The notes under the pieces: model-generated
The model's input: only the letters and a program-made list of their open reading frames with translations
Databases searched by the model: none
What the model was told of the DNA's origin: nothing
Program-made: the position numbers and the translations under genes
Part shown: one piece after another, positions 41,760-49,578 of the stretch
Numbering within the stretch: position 1 is the first letter of the stretch
How the letters are laid out: every line of letters begins with the position of its first letter
Source of the DNA: Asanoa siamensis
GTDB taxonomy: Bacteria > Actinomycetota > Actinomycetes > Mycobacteriales > Micromonosporaceae
Direction of reading: 5' to 3'
Assembly: GCF_016862555.1 (NCBI RefSeq)
Contig: NZ_BONE01000002.1
Location: forward strand, 169,366 to 233,365
DNA: 64,000 bases

Positions 41760-42166
41760 TGCGTACCCATCGCCGCACCGTCTCGGTCCTCGCCGGACCC
41801 GGCATCGCTGCCGCCCGCGCCGTCTACCTCATGGTTCCCGCCGACGCGGTGCGGGTGGCCGCGCTGGTGGAGATCTCCGCCGCTGCCGCCGCGCTGGCCC
41901 GGACCGTGGTCAAGCTCCGCCACCTCGACCCGGACCTGATCGCACCGCACGTGTCCGACCGGGTTGACCTGCGTGCGGTCCTCGGCCGTGGCCAGTGGCT
42001 ACCGACCATGGTCCGGCACGTGCCGGCGCCACCGTCCGGGCCGGTCGACCTCGCGACCCTCGTGCCGGCCGTGCTGCCGTCCCGTCCGGTCCGTCGGCAG
42101 GTTCGCCGCCGCGTCGTCGCACCCGGGCAAGGCTCGCTGTTCACCGCGACCGGTGGGAAGGGGTAG
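41759..42166 (+). CDS. hypothetical AICE protein (135 aa)
   Basis: A 135-residue protein. A hydrophobic N-terminal half (GPGIAAARAVYLMVPADAVRVAALVEISAAAAALARTVV) is followed by a basic end (PSRPVRRQVRRRVVAPGQG). No family recognised. It begins one base into the previous stop (TGATG), as is usual in this operon. Confidence 0.55.
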   Translation: MRTHRRTVSVLAGPGIAAARAVYLMVPADAVRVAALVEISAAAAALARTVVKLRHLDPDLIAPHVSDRVDLRAVLGRGQWLPTMVRHVPAPPSGPVDLATLVPAVLPSRPVRRQVRRRVVAPGQGSLFTATGGKG

Positions 42167-42170
42167 GGCC

Positions 42171-42440
42171 GTGGCGCTGCGCATCACCGACACCCTGATC
42201 ACCTCCACCACGCCGGGCTGCGATTCGACCGCTCACCTGCGCGACGGCGCCTGGCAGGTGACCAGCCACCCCGGGCGGCGGTTCAACCGCAACCAGGCCA
42301 TCACCGCGATGACCCTCGCCGAGGTCTACGCGGCCAACCCACCGCGAGAGCACCGGATCTGGCTGCATGTGACCGGCTGGCGCCGCGAACTCGGCCTCGG
42401 CGACGACGATCCGCGGGCAGGTGCGCCGTGCCGTTCGTGA
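42171..42440 (+). CDS. hypothetical AICE protein (89 aa)
   Basis: An 89-residue alpha/beta protein, ALRITDTLITSTTPGCDSTAHLRDGAWQVTSHPGRRFNRNQAITAMTLAEVY, of the small unknown kind that precedes tra genes in actinomycete elements. GTG start behind GGGTAGGGCC. It overlaps the FtsK/TraB gene by 13 bp. Confidence 0.55.
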   Translation: MALRITDTLITSTTPGCDSTAHLRDGAWQVTSHPGRRFNRNQAITAMTLAEVYAANPPREHRIWLHVTGWRRELGLGDDDPRAGAPCRS

Positions 42441-43849
42441 ACGTCATCCGGGGACAGGAGATCCCCGACGCGCCGCTGAACGTCCGCACCCCGGTCGTAC
42501 GCATCCCGCTGTGGCTGGCCGTCGCCTGGTGGTGCCTGCGCAAGCTCGGCCGGCTCGCCGTGGTCTACGTCCGCTACTGGTGGGCCACCCTGCCGGCGAC
42601 CGGCCTCGGCTGGCTCTACCTCGAGCACGGCTGGCTCGGCGTCGTCGTCCCGATCGGCGGCCTCGCCCTGGTCCTCACCGGCTGGGCGTTCGCCTCCCCG
42701 GCGTCGTGGCTGCGGTTCGGCTGGTGGCCGGTCAAGGGCCGGCTGCGTCGCTGGCAGTACCGCCGCGTCTGGCATCCCGCCATGGCTACTGCCCGGCTCA
42801 CCGTCTCCTGGGACGACCACACGATCCTGCCCGTCATCAAACGGGTCCGGTGCACCGCTGGCGCCGACACGGTGACGGTACGGATGGTGCGCGGGCAGAT
42901 CCCCGACGACTACGCCAAGGTGAGCGAACGGCTCGCGCACACCTTCGGCGTCCGCGAGGTCAAGGTCGCACCCGGCACCCGCCCGGACCTGGTCGCGCTC
43001 ACCCTGACGCGTGGCGACCCGCTCGCCCAGCTCGTACCGCCGCTGCCCGTGCCGGCCGTGCCGGACTTCACCCGCCTCGCGGTCGGGCTGCGTGAGGACG
43101 GGCGGCCGTTCACGCTGCGGCTGCTCGGCTCTCAGCTCCTGCTCGCCGGCGCCACCGACGCCGGGAAGGGCTCGGGGATCTGGTCTCTGATCGCCGCGCT
43201 GTCCGGCGGGATCGCCTCCGGTGTCGTGCAGGTGTGGGCGTTCGACCCCAAGGGCGGCATGGAGCTGTCCGTCGGTCGTCCGCTGTTCCACCGGTTCGCC
43301 TGCGACGACTTCCCCGCCATGGCCGACATGCTCGAAGAGGCCGTCAAGACCATGCGGGAGCGGACCGGCCGGCTGCGCGGGATCACCCGTCAGCACACCC
43401 CGACCGCCGATGAGCCGCTGATCCTGATCGTCATTGACGAGCTGGCGAACCTGACCTCGTACCTGACCGACCGGCACCTCAAGGACCGGATCAAGGCGGC
43501 CCTGTCGGTCCTGCTCTCCCAAGGCCGCGCCGTCGGCGTCCACGTCCTGGCGTGCTTGCAGGACCCGCGTAAAGAGGTGCTGCCGTTCCGGAACCTGTTC
43601 CCGACCCGAATCGCGCTGCGGCTGTCCGAGGACACCGAGGTCGACCTGGTTCTCAACGACGGGACACGCGACCGCGGTGCCCTCTGCGACCGCATCCCTA
43701 AGAGCCTGCCCGGCATCGCCTACGTCCTACTCGACGGCGACCCCACACCCATGCGGGTGCGGTTCTCCTACTGGAGCGACGACGACATCGCCGAACTCGC
43801 CCACACCTACGGCCGGCTCCGCGTCGTGGACGGCGGTGAGGTCGCATGA
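42428..43849 (+). CDS. FtsK/SpoIIIE-type DNA translocase (TraB/TraSA-like)
   Basis: A 473-residue membrane-tethered ATPase that pumps double-stranded DNA between mycelial cells. Two N-terminal helices (IPLWLAVAWWCLRKLG; LGVVVPIGGLALVLTGWAF) are followed by an FtsK domain: GATDAGKGSG with Walker A Lys247, LILIVIDELANL Walker B, and PTRIALRLSEDTEVDLVLNDG. This is the conjugation protein of AICEs, which needs no relaxase. The C-terminal winged helix of FtsK is not obvious. GTG start; its end overlaps DUF2637 by ATGA. Confidence 0.9.
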   Translation: MPFVNVIRGQEIPDAPLNVRTPVVRIPLWLAVAWWCLRKLGRLAVVYVRYWWATLPATGLGWLYLEHGWLGVVVPIGGLALVLTGWAFASPASWLRFGWWPVKGRLRRWQYRRVWHPAMATARLTVSWDDHTILPVIKRVRCTAGADTVTVRMVRGQIPDDYAKVSERLAHTFGVREVKVAPGTRPDLVALTLTRGDPLAQLVPPLPVPAVPDFTRLAVGLREDGRPFTLRLLGSQLLLAGATDAGKGSGIWSLIAALSGGIASGVVQVWAFDPKGGMELSVGRPLFHRFACDDFPAMADMLEEAVKTMRERTGRLRGITRQHTPTADEPLILIVIDELANLTSYLTDRHLKDRIKAALSVLLSQGRAVGVHVLACLQDPRKEVLPFRNLFPTRIALRLSEDTEVDLVLNDGTRDRGALCDRIPKSLPGIAYVLLDGDPTPMRVRFSYWSDDDIAELAHTYGRLRVVDGGEVA

Positions 43850-44376
43850 CCACCCACACGGCCGGCGCCCGTCTGGAAGGCATCGCCCTGGTCCTGATCC
43901 TGCTCACCGTCGCCGGGTTCGCGGGCGCGGCCTCGTTCACCCACGTCAAAGACTGGACCCTGGCCAACTCGCCGCCCGGCACCGGGCAGTGGTTCGGCTG
44001 GGCCAACGCCGTCATCTCCGAACTACTGCCCACCGCCGCCGCCCTCGACATCCGACGTCGACGCCGGACCGGCCAACCGATCGGCTACCCGGCAACGGTC
44101 CTCGCCGCCGCCGTCCTGCTCTCCCTGGCCGCGCAGCTCGCCGTGGCGAAACCGTCCGCGTCCGGCTGGCTCCTCTCGGCCGTGCCGGCGCTGGCGTTCC
44201 TCGCGCTGACCAAGCTCGTCCTCTCGACCAAGCCAGCCGACCCGCAACCCAAGACGGCCGGCCCGATCGACGCCGACGACCACCCCGTCACCGACCCGGC
44301 GCGACCGGCCGCGCTCGTGCCGGTCCCGGCGACGGCGTTCACCCGCGTCAACAGCGCCTCGGCGGTGCATCGATGA
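43846..44376 (+). CDS. DUF2637 membrane protein (SpdB-like)
   Basis: A 176-residue membrane protein. Four hydrophobic stretches occur in its first 120 residues (LEGIALVLILLTVAGFAGAASFTHVKDW; GQWFGWANAVISELLPTAAALDI; YPATVLAAAVLLSLAAQLAVA; SAVPALAFLALTKLVLS). Motifs ASFTHVKDWT and WANAVISELLPTAAALDIRRRR are those of DUF2637 proteins in actinomycete plasmids, often next to tra as spread (Spd) functions. Its position between TraB and Rep, with ATGA overlaps on both sides, supports this. Confidence 0.8.
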   Translation: MTTHTAGARLEGIALVLILLTVAGFAGAASFTHVKDWTLANSPPGTGQWFGWANAVISELLPTAAALDIRRRRRTGQPIGYPATVLAAAVLLSLAAQLAVAKPSASGWLLSAVPALAFLALTKLVLSTKPADPQPKTAGPIDADDHPVTDPARPAALVPVPATAFTRVNSASAVHR

Positions 44377-46166
44377 CGGCACCTACCCTCGCACCCCTGG
44401 TCCCGGCCGAAACCGCCACAGCGGCGCCTCGGCCGGGCTCCCGGGCCGCCCGAATGGCCCTCCCGCGCGCAATCGACACACTCAAACAGCTCGCCACCGA
44501 CCACGGCGTCTGCACCCGCCCGGTCCTGCTACGCCGCACCAACCTGACCACCGGCCTGACCGAGGTCGTCGAGCTGCCCTGCGGCGCCACCCGGGAAGAC
44601 AAATGCCCGGCCTGCGCCACCCGCGCGAAACGCCTGCGGCAGGTCCAGATCCGGGAAGGCTGGCACCGCACCAGCGAACCGGCACCCGGACCGGACCCGG
44701 CCACCCCGCAACAACGGGCGCTCATCGAGCTACGCGCGCACCTCGAACTCGAACGCGCGCAAGCCGAACTCACCTCCCGCTGGGAACGGGTCGCCGAGAT
44801 CGACCAGGCCATCACCGAGGCAGAACACGCCATCTCCGCCGAGGGCCTACGCGGCACCCTCACCCCGCACGCGGGCGCCGACGACGACCAGGGCGACGCG
44901 CCGCGCCGGGTCCGGTCCACCAAACGCCGCGAGGACGTGCCGGACCTGCCCCGCCGTCGCGTCGAGCCGCGCACCGTCGGCCGCGTCTACACCGCACCCG
45001 ACGGCGCCACCTACCAACCGTCGATGTGGCTCACCCTCACCCTCGACTCCTACGGCCCGGTCCACGCTGTACGCCGCGCGTCCGGTGGAAAGCCGATCCC
45101 GTGTGCCTGCAAGCGCGTGCACGCCGACGACGACCCGGTCATCGGCACCCCGGTCGACCCGGACCGCTACGACTACCGCCGCGCCGCCTGGGACGCCGTG
45201 CACTTCCCCCGGCTCCTCGACCGGTTCTGGCAGAACCTGCGCCGTGCGGAGGGATGGAACGTCCAGTACGCAGGATGCGTCGAGCCGCAACGCCGACTCG
45301 CGCCACACGCGCACTTCGCGATCCGCGGGACGATCCCGCGCGCCATGCTGCTCACGGTCGCTGCCGCGACCTATCACCAGGTGTGGTGGCCGGCGGCCGG
45401 CGAACTCGTCTACCAACCCGACCGGGCACCGGTCTGGGACCCGGACCGAACCGGCTGGGTCGACCCCGACACCCGCGCGCCGTTGGCCGCCTGGGTCGAC
45501 GCGCTCGATGCCCTCGACGCCGACCCGGACGCCACCCCCGCGCACGTGGTCCGCTTCGGGGAGCAGGTCAACGCCAAGGGCGTCAACGGCGGGACCCGCG
45601 ACGCCGAACGCACCATCGGCTACATCACCAAGTACCTGACCAAGAACGCCGCTGACTGCCACGCCGAGACCACCGACCCGCAACGCCGACACGCCGACCG
45701 GCTCTGGCGACAGCTCCGCGTCACCCCGTGCTCGGACCGGTGCGCGAACTGGCTCCTCTACGGCATCCAGCCCAAGAACGCGCACGACAAGCTACGACCC
45801 GGCAACTGCAAGAGCAAAGTCCACCAACGGTCCACATTGGGCATCGGCGGCCGACGCATCCTCGTCTCCCGCGACTGGTCCGGCAAGACCCTCGCCGACC
45901 ACCGCGCCGACGCGCACGCCTGGGTCAAATCCCTCCTCGGCATCACCGACACGCCCGACCCGGACGACCCGGAACAGGCGGCGCCGGTCGCCTGGGAACT
46001 CGCCCGGCCCGACGACCCCGACGTGCCACCTCTCCAACATCGGATCCTGCGCGCTGTCGCTCAACGCATCCAACGAAGACAGCAACTCGACGCGGCTCGG
46101 CAACTCGCCGGGACCGGACCGCCGGGACATCAGACAGCGGGCGAGAGCGGCGGCGCCCATGGATGA
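44373..46166 (+). CDS. rolling-circle replication initiator (HUH, RepSA-like)
   Basis: A 597-residue Rep protein that nicks the origin and starts rolling-circle replication of the excised element. A cysteine zinc motif (CGATREDKCPACATRAKRLRQ) lies near residue 75. RLAPHAHFAIRG is the HUH metal site (HAH), and TIGYITKYLTKN near residue 415 carries the catalytic Tyr region. CSDRCANWLLYGIQPKNAHDKLRPGNCKSK is the conserved region near the end. It resembles RepSA of pSAM2. ATGA-coupled to the DUF2637 gene, and its 3' end overlaps xis by 8 bp. Confidence 0.9.
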   Translation: MTAPTLAPLVPAETATAAPRPGSRAARMALPRAIDTLKQLATDHGVCTRPVLLRRTNLTTGLTEVVELPCGATREDKCPACATRAKRLRQVQIREGWHRTSEPAPGPDPATPQQRALIELRAHLELERAQAELTSRWERVAEIDQAITEAEHAISAEGLRGTLTPHAGADDDQGDAPRRVRSTKRREDVPDLPRRRVEPRTVGRVYTAPDGATYQPSMWLTLTLDSYGPVHAVRRASGGKPIPCACKRVHADDDPVIGTPVDPDRYDYRRAAWDAVHFPRLLDRFWQNLRRAEGWNVQYAGCVEPQRRLAPHAHFAIRGTIPRAMLLTVAAATYHQVWWPAAGELVYQPDRAPVWDPDRTGWVDPDTRAPLAAWVDALDALDADPDATPAHVVRFGEQVNAKGVNGGTRDAERTIGYITKYLTKNAADCHAETTDPQRRHADRLWRQLRVTPCSDRCANWLLYGIQPKNAHDKLRPGNCKSKVHQRSTLGIGGRRILVSRDWSGKTLADHRADAHAWVKSLLGITDTPDPDDPEQAAPVAWELARPDDPDVPPLQHRILRAVAQRIQRRQQLDAARQLAGTGPPGHQTAGESGGAHG

Positions 46167-46377
46167 ACTCATGACAACGGAGGAGGTCGCGAAAGTGCTC
46201 CACACGTCCGAACGGCTGATCAGACGGTTGGTCGCCGAGAGACGCATCGCCTACGTCAAGGTCGGTCGAGCGGTCCGGTTCGAACCGAGTGCCGTCGTCG
46301 CCTACGTCGAGGCGAACCGGTTTCCGCCGACGTCCCGGGCGCAACTGCGCGCGATGGTCCTCGGTGAGGCAGCCTGA
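46159..46377 (+). CDS. xis: excisionase (Xis), MerR/AlpA-like HTH
   Basis: A 72-residue winged-helix protein: MTTEEVAKVLHTSERLIRRLVAERRIAYVKVGRAVRFEPSAVVAYVEA, the usual recombination-directionality factor of tyrosine-integrase elements. It steers Int toward excision. It overlaps rep by 8 bp and int by 1 bp. Start codon at 46159, with Met at residue 5 possible. Confidence 0.9.
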   Translation: MDELMTTEEVAKVLHTSERLIRRLVAERRIAYVKVGRAVRFEPSAVVAYVEANRFPPTSRAQLRAMVLGEAA

Positions 46378-47519
46378 TGGCCGCGCAGAAGGGTCGACGC
46401 CGGTTCGGCAGCGTTCGGAAGCTCCCGTCTGGTCAGTTCCAGGCGCGCTACCTCGGCCCCGACGGCATCCAGCGCACCGCCCCGAACACCTTCGCCACCC
46501 GCCCCAAGGCAGAGAAGTGGTTGACGGTCAAGGAATCGGAGGTGATCAAGGGGGAGTGGACGGCACCGGAGGCGGCTGAGATCACCGTGGCGGTCTACGG
46601 CCGGCGCTGGATCGAGCATCGCAAGCTGGCCCCGACGACCCGCGAGCGGTACGAAGACCTGTTCCGCCTCTACGTCGAACCGCATCTCGGCAAGCTCGCC
46701 CTCGGCGCGGTCTACCCGGCGACGATCCGGTCCTGGCGAGCCGCGCTGCTCGACGGTGGCTGCACCGAGCCGCAAGCGGTCAAGGCGTACACGATGCTCC
46801 GAGCGATCTTCATGACGGCGGTCAGGGACGACGAGATCCTTCCGAAGAACCCGTGCCGTGTCCGTGGCTTCGACACCTACCACACGCCCGAGCGTCCGAC
46901 CGCGACCGTCGACCAGGTCCACGCGCTCGCCGACGCCATGCCGGCGCGCTTCAAGGCGCTGATCATCGTGGCCGCGTTCTCCGGGCTCCGCTGGGGCGAG
47001 CTGGCGGCCCTCCGCCGTAGTGACGTCGATCTCGACGCCAAGACCGTCCGGGTGCACCGGAAGCTCGCGGCGCTGCGGACCGGTATGGCGTTCGGTCCGC
47101 CGAAGACCAAGGCGGGCGTCCGCACGGTCGCTCTGCCCGGGGCAGCGGCAGCCGCGCTACGCGCTCACCTGAAAGCGGGATTCGTACCCGATGACGTCGA
47201 GTCGCTGATCTTCACCGGCGAGAAAGGTGCCCTGCTGCGTTCCGGCAACTTCCTGCGGGCGACCCGGTGGGCGGAAGCGACCAAGGCTGCGGGCCTCGGC
47301 GACGGCTTCCACTTCCACGATCTCCGCCATACCGGCAACACCCTCGCGGCGGCGTCCGGCGCCAGCACGCGCGAACTGATGAACCGACTCGGCCAGTCGA
47401 GCATGCGGGCGGCCCTCGGCTACCAACACGCGGTCGCCGAGCGGGACCGCGAGATCGCGGACGCCATGGACAAGCGAATCAGGCGGGCTGGCACGAGGAA
47501 GAAGTCCCGCAAAAGCTAG
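46377..47519 (+). CDS. int: tyrosine integrase
   Basis: A 380-residue tyrosine recombinase. RRRFGSVRKLPSGQFQARYLGPDG is the arm-binding domain, residues about 65-165 the core-binding domain (with EHRKLAPTTRERYEDLFRLYVEPHLGKL), and the catalytic domain has Arg205 (FSGLRWGELA), His314 and Arg317 (HDLRHTG) and nucleophile Tyr349 (ALGYQHA). All catalytic residues are present, so it should be active. It catalyses site-specific recombination at the tRNA-Gly 3' end. The stop codon lies in the right arm-type repeat. Confidence 0.95.
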   Translation: MAAQKGRRRFGSVRKLPSGQFQARYLGPDGIQRTAPNTFATRPKAEKWLTVKESEVIKGEWTAPEAAEITVAVYGRRWIEHRKLAPTTRERYEDLFRLYVEPHLGKLALGAVYPATIRSWRAALLDGGCTEPQAVKAYTMLRAIFMTAVRDDEILPKNPCRVRGFDTYHTPERPTATVDQVHALADAMPARFKALIIVAAFSGLRWGELAALRRSDVDLDAKTVRVHRKLAALRTGMAFGPPKTKAGVRTVALPGAAAAALRAHLKAGFVPDDVESLIFTGEKGALLRSGNFLRATRWAEATKAAGLGDGFHFHDLRHTGNTLAAASGASTRELMNRLGQSSMRAALGYQHAVAERDREIADAMDKRIRRAGTRKKSRKS

Positions 47520-47543
47520 TGGCATGCGAATGGCACGCAAGAT
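47517..47543. promoter_or_regulatory. integrase arm-type sites, right arm
   Basis: TAGTGGCATGC followed by GAATGGCACGCAAGAT, overlapping the int stop and 69 bp from the attR core. It matches the left-arm repeat at 33,631-33,657 at most positions. Confidence 0.5.
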
Positions 47544-47611
47544 CCAAAACCATAGTGAGCGTCAACCTGACGAGACCGAGAAACAGGCTCTGACCTGCAT
47601 CGGAATGAAGA

Positions 47612-47655
47612 GAGCGGGCGACGGGAATCGAACCCGCACCGTCAGTTTGGAAGAC
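47612..47655. repeat. attR core (tRNA-Gly 3' half)
   Basis: 44 bp identical to 33,492-33,535. Here it is joined to the chromosomal tRNA 5' half, so the tRNA gene is rebuilt on insertion. Confidence 0.95.
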
Positions 47656-47683
47656 TGAAGCTCTGCCATTGAGCTACGCCCGC
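47613..47683 (-). tRNA. tRNA-Gly (TCC)
   Basis: A 71-nt gene: acceptor stem GCGGGCG/CGCCCGC, D-arm GCTCAATGGCAGAGC, anticodon stem-loop TCAGTCTTCCAAACTGA with anticodon TCC, T-loop GGTTCGATTCC, discriminator T. The 3' CCA is not encoded. The 3' part (44 bp) is supplied by the AICE attR core. Confidence 0.95.
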
Positions 47684-47727
47684 GAGCATGCGCCCCCGGC
47701 GCACACCTCGACAGACTACTGGTTCCC

Positions 47728-48534
47728 TCACGATGCCACGCGGAGTGGGGGTGTGGCGATCTCCAGCAGCGGCGCGTCCGTCGTCATCGACGTCACGGAG
47801 ACCTGCAGGCAACCCGGTCGCGTCCGGATCGACGCCGTCGCCCCCAGCAACCTGGCGCTGCGCACCAGGACCGCGGCCATCTCCTGGTCCGCCAACCGCA
47901 CCCCGAAGACGCCCCCGCGGCGTTGCCGCCCCGCCGCCAGCGACGCCGCCTGCCAGGCCCGGCGGGCCAGCGCCTCCCGCCGTGCGTTGTGTGGCGACGA
48001 CGCGCCCACCGGGTCCGTGCGGAGCAGGAAGTGGCGGCCCTGCCGCCAACCCAAGGTCAACTGCTGCACCAGCAGCGTCCACGCCACCGGCGGGGTCGTC
48101 ACCTGGTGCACGAAGTACTGCCGCCGGCCGCCGCCCACCAGCGTCGCCCACGTCGCGGCGACGCCTAGGTCGGCCAGCAGCTTCGAGAGTCGTTCCGCGG
48201 CCTCCGGCTGGTTGAACTCCGCCAGGACGGGTCGCGGCGCCGCGCCGGTCGATGCCGGCGCGGCGCCGGGGCTCGGCGGCGTCGTGTCGCCCCCCGACAG
48301 GAAGGACGCTCCGCGTGCCAGCGTCCCGATCGCGCCGCCGAACCCGGGTCCGGGTGCCGGCCCGGACCCGAACCCGAACTCGTGACCCGCACCGGCGAAA
48401 CCCGCCAACGGACGCTGCGGTCCGGTGCCGGCCGAGCGGCCCACGCCCGTACAACGGATGAGGCAGGCCGCTTCGAAGATCGCGGGTAGTGAACGCATGG
48501 CCGTGTCACCGGTGCCTTCGCGCTGCATGGCCAT
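47728..48534 (-). CDS. hypothetical protein (268 aa)
   Basis: A soluble, Gly/Pro-rich first half (about 90 residues of low complexity) and a globular second half: EFNQPEAAERLSKLLADLGVAATWATLVGGGRRQYFVHQV, then ARRAWQAASLAAGRQRRGGVFGVRLADQEMAAVLVRSARLLGATASIRTRPG. The last part faintly recalls the WhiA N-terminal (LAGLIDADG-like) fold, which I do not claim. The ATG at 48534 is used because GGAGG lies eight bases upstream. The first chromosomal gene beyond the element. Confidence 0.6.
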   Translation of the reverse strand: MAMQREGTGDTAMRSLPAIFEAACLIRCTGVGRSAGTGPQRPLAGFAGAGHEFGFGSGPAPGPGFGGAIGTLARGASFLSGGDTTPPSPGAAPASTGAAPRPVLAEFNQPEAAERLSKLLADLGVAATWATLVGGGRRQYFVHQVTTPPVAWTLLVQQLTLGWRQGRHFLLRTDPVGASSPHNARREALARRAWQAASLAAGRQRRGGVFGVRLADQEMAAVLVRSARLLGATASIRTRPGCLQVSVTSMTTDAPLLEIATPPLRVAS

Positions 48535-48609
48535 CGTCATCGCCTCCGCAATCAGCGTGGCGGCTCTGGCCTGTCAGGGGGATGCGCGAGCCCCTTACTT
48601 GAGGAAAAC

Positions 48610-49578
48610 TTGCGCTCCGTGCGGACGGGAACGAGAGCGGTGACGGCCAGGCGTGCCGGGTCGGCCCTGCTCGTGCTCCTGCTGGTCGCCGCGGGCGTCT
48701 ACGGCGAGGGCAACCCGCCCGTTTCCCACATCAGGATCGCCACCGGCAGCCCGACCGCCGTCTACTACGCGTTCGGCCGGGCCCTCGGGCAGCTCATCGA
48801 CGACAACCTCCCGGACACCGAGGCCGAGGTCCTGGTCACCGCGGCTTCTGCGGAAAATGTCCAACTTGTCGAGAACAAGGAGGCCGAGATCGGCTTCACC
48901 CAGGCCGACATCCTCGTCACCGGCACCGCACCACCCGACCCACGTGTACGCGCGCTCGCCCGCGTCTACGAGGATCTCCTGCACCTGGTCGTGCCCAGCG
49001 ACTCGCCCATCCGCAACCTGAAGGACCTGCGCGGCAAGACCGTCGCCACCGGCGCGCCCGGTTCCGGCACCGAGATCACCGTCGGCCGGCTCCTCGACGT
49101 GGCGGACCTCGGCAAGGACGAGCCCGACGCGATCCAGGCCCGCAAGTGGGGTCTCGACCAGTCGGCCGAAGCCCTCAAGGACGGCCACATCGACGCCTTC
49201 TTCTTCTCGGGCGGCCTGCCGGTGCAGGCGATCGAGGACCTCGACGACACCCTCGGCATCCGGATCGTCGACCTCGGCGAGTGGGTCGTGCCGATGCGCG
49301 AGGCCTATTCGACCGTGTACGTGCAGCGCGAGGTCAACGACTCCGTCTACGACCTCCCGGCGGTCAGCACCCTCGCCGTGCCGAACTTCCTGGTCGTCCC
49401 GACCGACATGCCCGACCCCGTCGCGTACGACCTGACCCGGCTCCTGATGGAGCAGCACGCGGCGCTGGCCCGGGCCCACCCGGCGGGGGAGCGGTTCGAC
49501 GTCCGCTCGGCGATCGGCACGATGCCGGTGCCCCTACACCCGGGTGCCGCCCGGTACTTCCGCTCGGTGAAGCCGTAG
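48610..49578 (+). CDS. TAXI-family solute-binding protein
   Basis: A 322-residue exported binding protein. An N-terminal signal anchor (SALLVLLLVAAGVYG) is followed by the TAXI/TRAP-associated fold: IRIATGSPTAVYYAFGRALGQLID, TAASAENVQLVENKEAEIGFTQADIL, RGKTVATGAPGSGTEITVGRLLD, and IDAFFFSGGLPVQAIEDL. TAXI proteins bind small organic acids or similar ligands; no DctQ/DctM membrane genes are present here. TTG start with GAGGA five bases upstream. It converges with and overlaps (45 bp) the sensor kinase gene, so it may act as the ligand sensor of that kinase (inference). Confidence 0.87.
   Translation: MRSVRTGTRAVTARRAGSALLVLLLVAAGVYGEGNPPVSHIRIATGSPTAVYYAFGRALGQLIDDNLPDTEAEVLVTAASAENVQLVENKEAEIGFTQADILVTGTAPPDPRVRALARVYEDLLHLVVPSDSPIRNLKDLRGKTVATGAPGSGTEITVGRLLDVADLGKDEPDAIQARKWGLDQSAEALKDGHIDAFFFSGGLPVQAIEDLDDTLGIRIVDLGEWVVPMREAYSTVYVQREVNDSVYDLPAVSTLAVPNFLVVPTDMPDPVAYDLTRLLMEQHAALARAHPAGERFDVRSAIGTMPVPLHPGAARYFRSVKP

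Larger units (their letters stand above)
33492..47655 (+). mobile_element. actinomycete integrative and conjugative element (AICE) in tRNA-Gly
   Basis: A 14-kb element bounded by 44-bp direct repeats that equal the 3' half of tRNA-Gly(TCC). It carries all functional parts of an AICE of the pSAM2 kind: tyrosine integrase and Xis next to the intact tRNA, an HUH rolling-circle Rep, an FtsK/TraB-type double-stranded DNA translocase, a DUF2637 membrane protein and a Pra-like activator, plus a regulator pair and a cargo region. Transfer would be as double-stranded DNA through TraB. Genes from pra to int overlap or nearly touch, so they form a long operon. The int and rep frames are intact, so it may be mobile. 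Confidence 0.93.
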
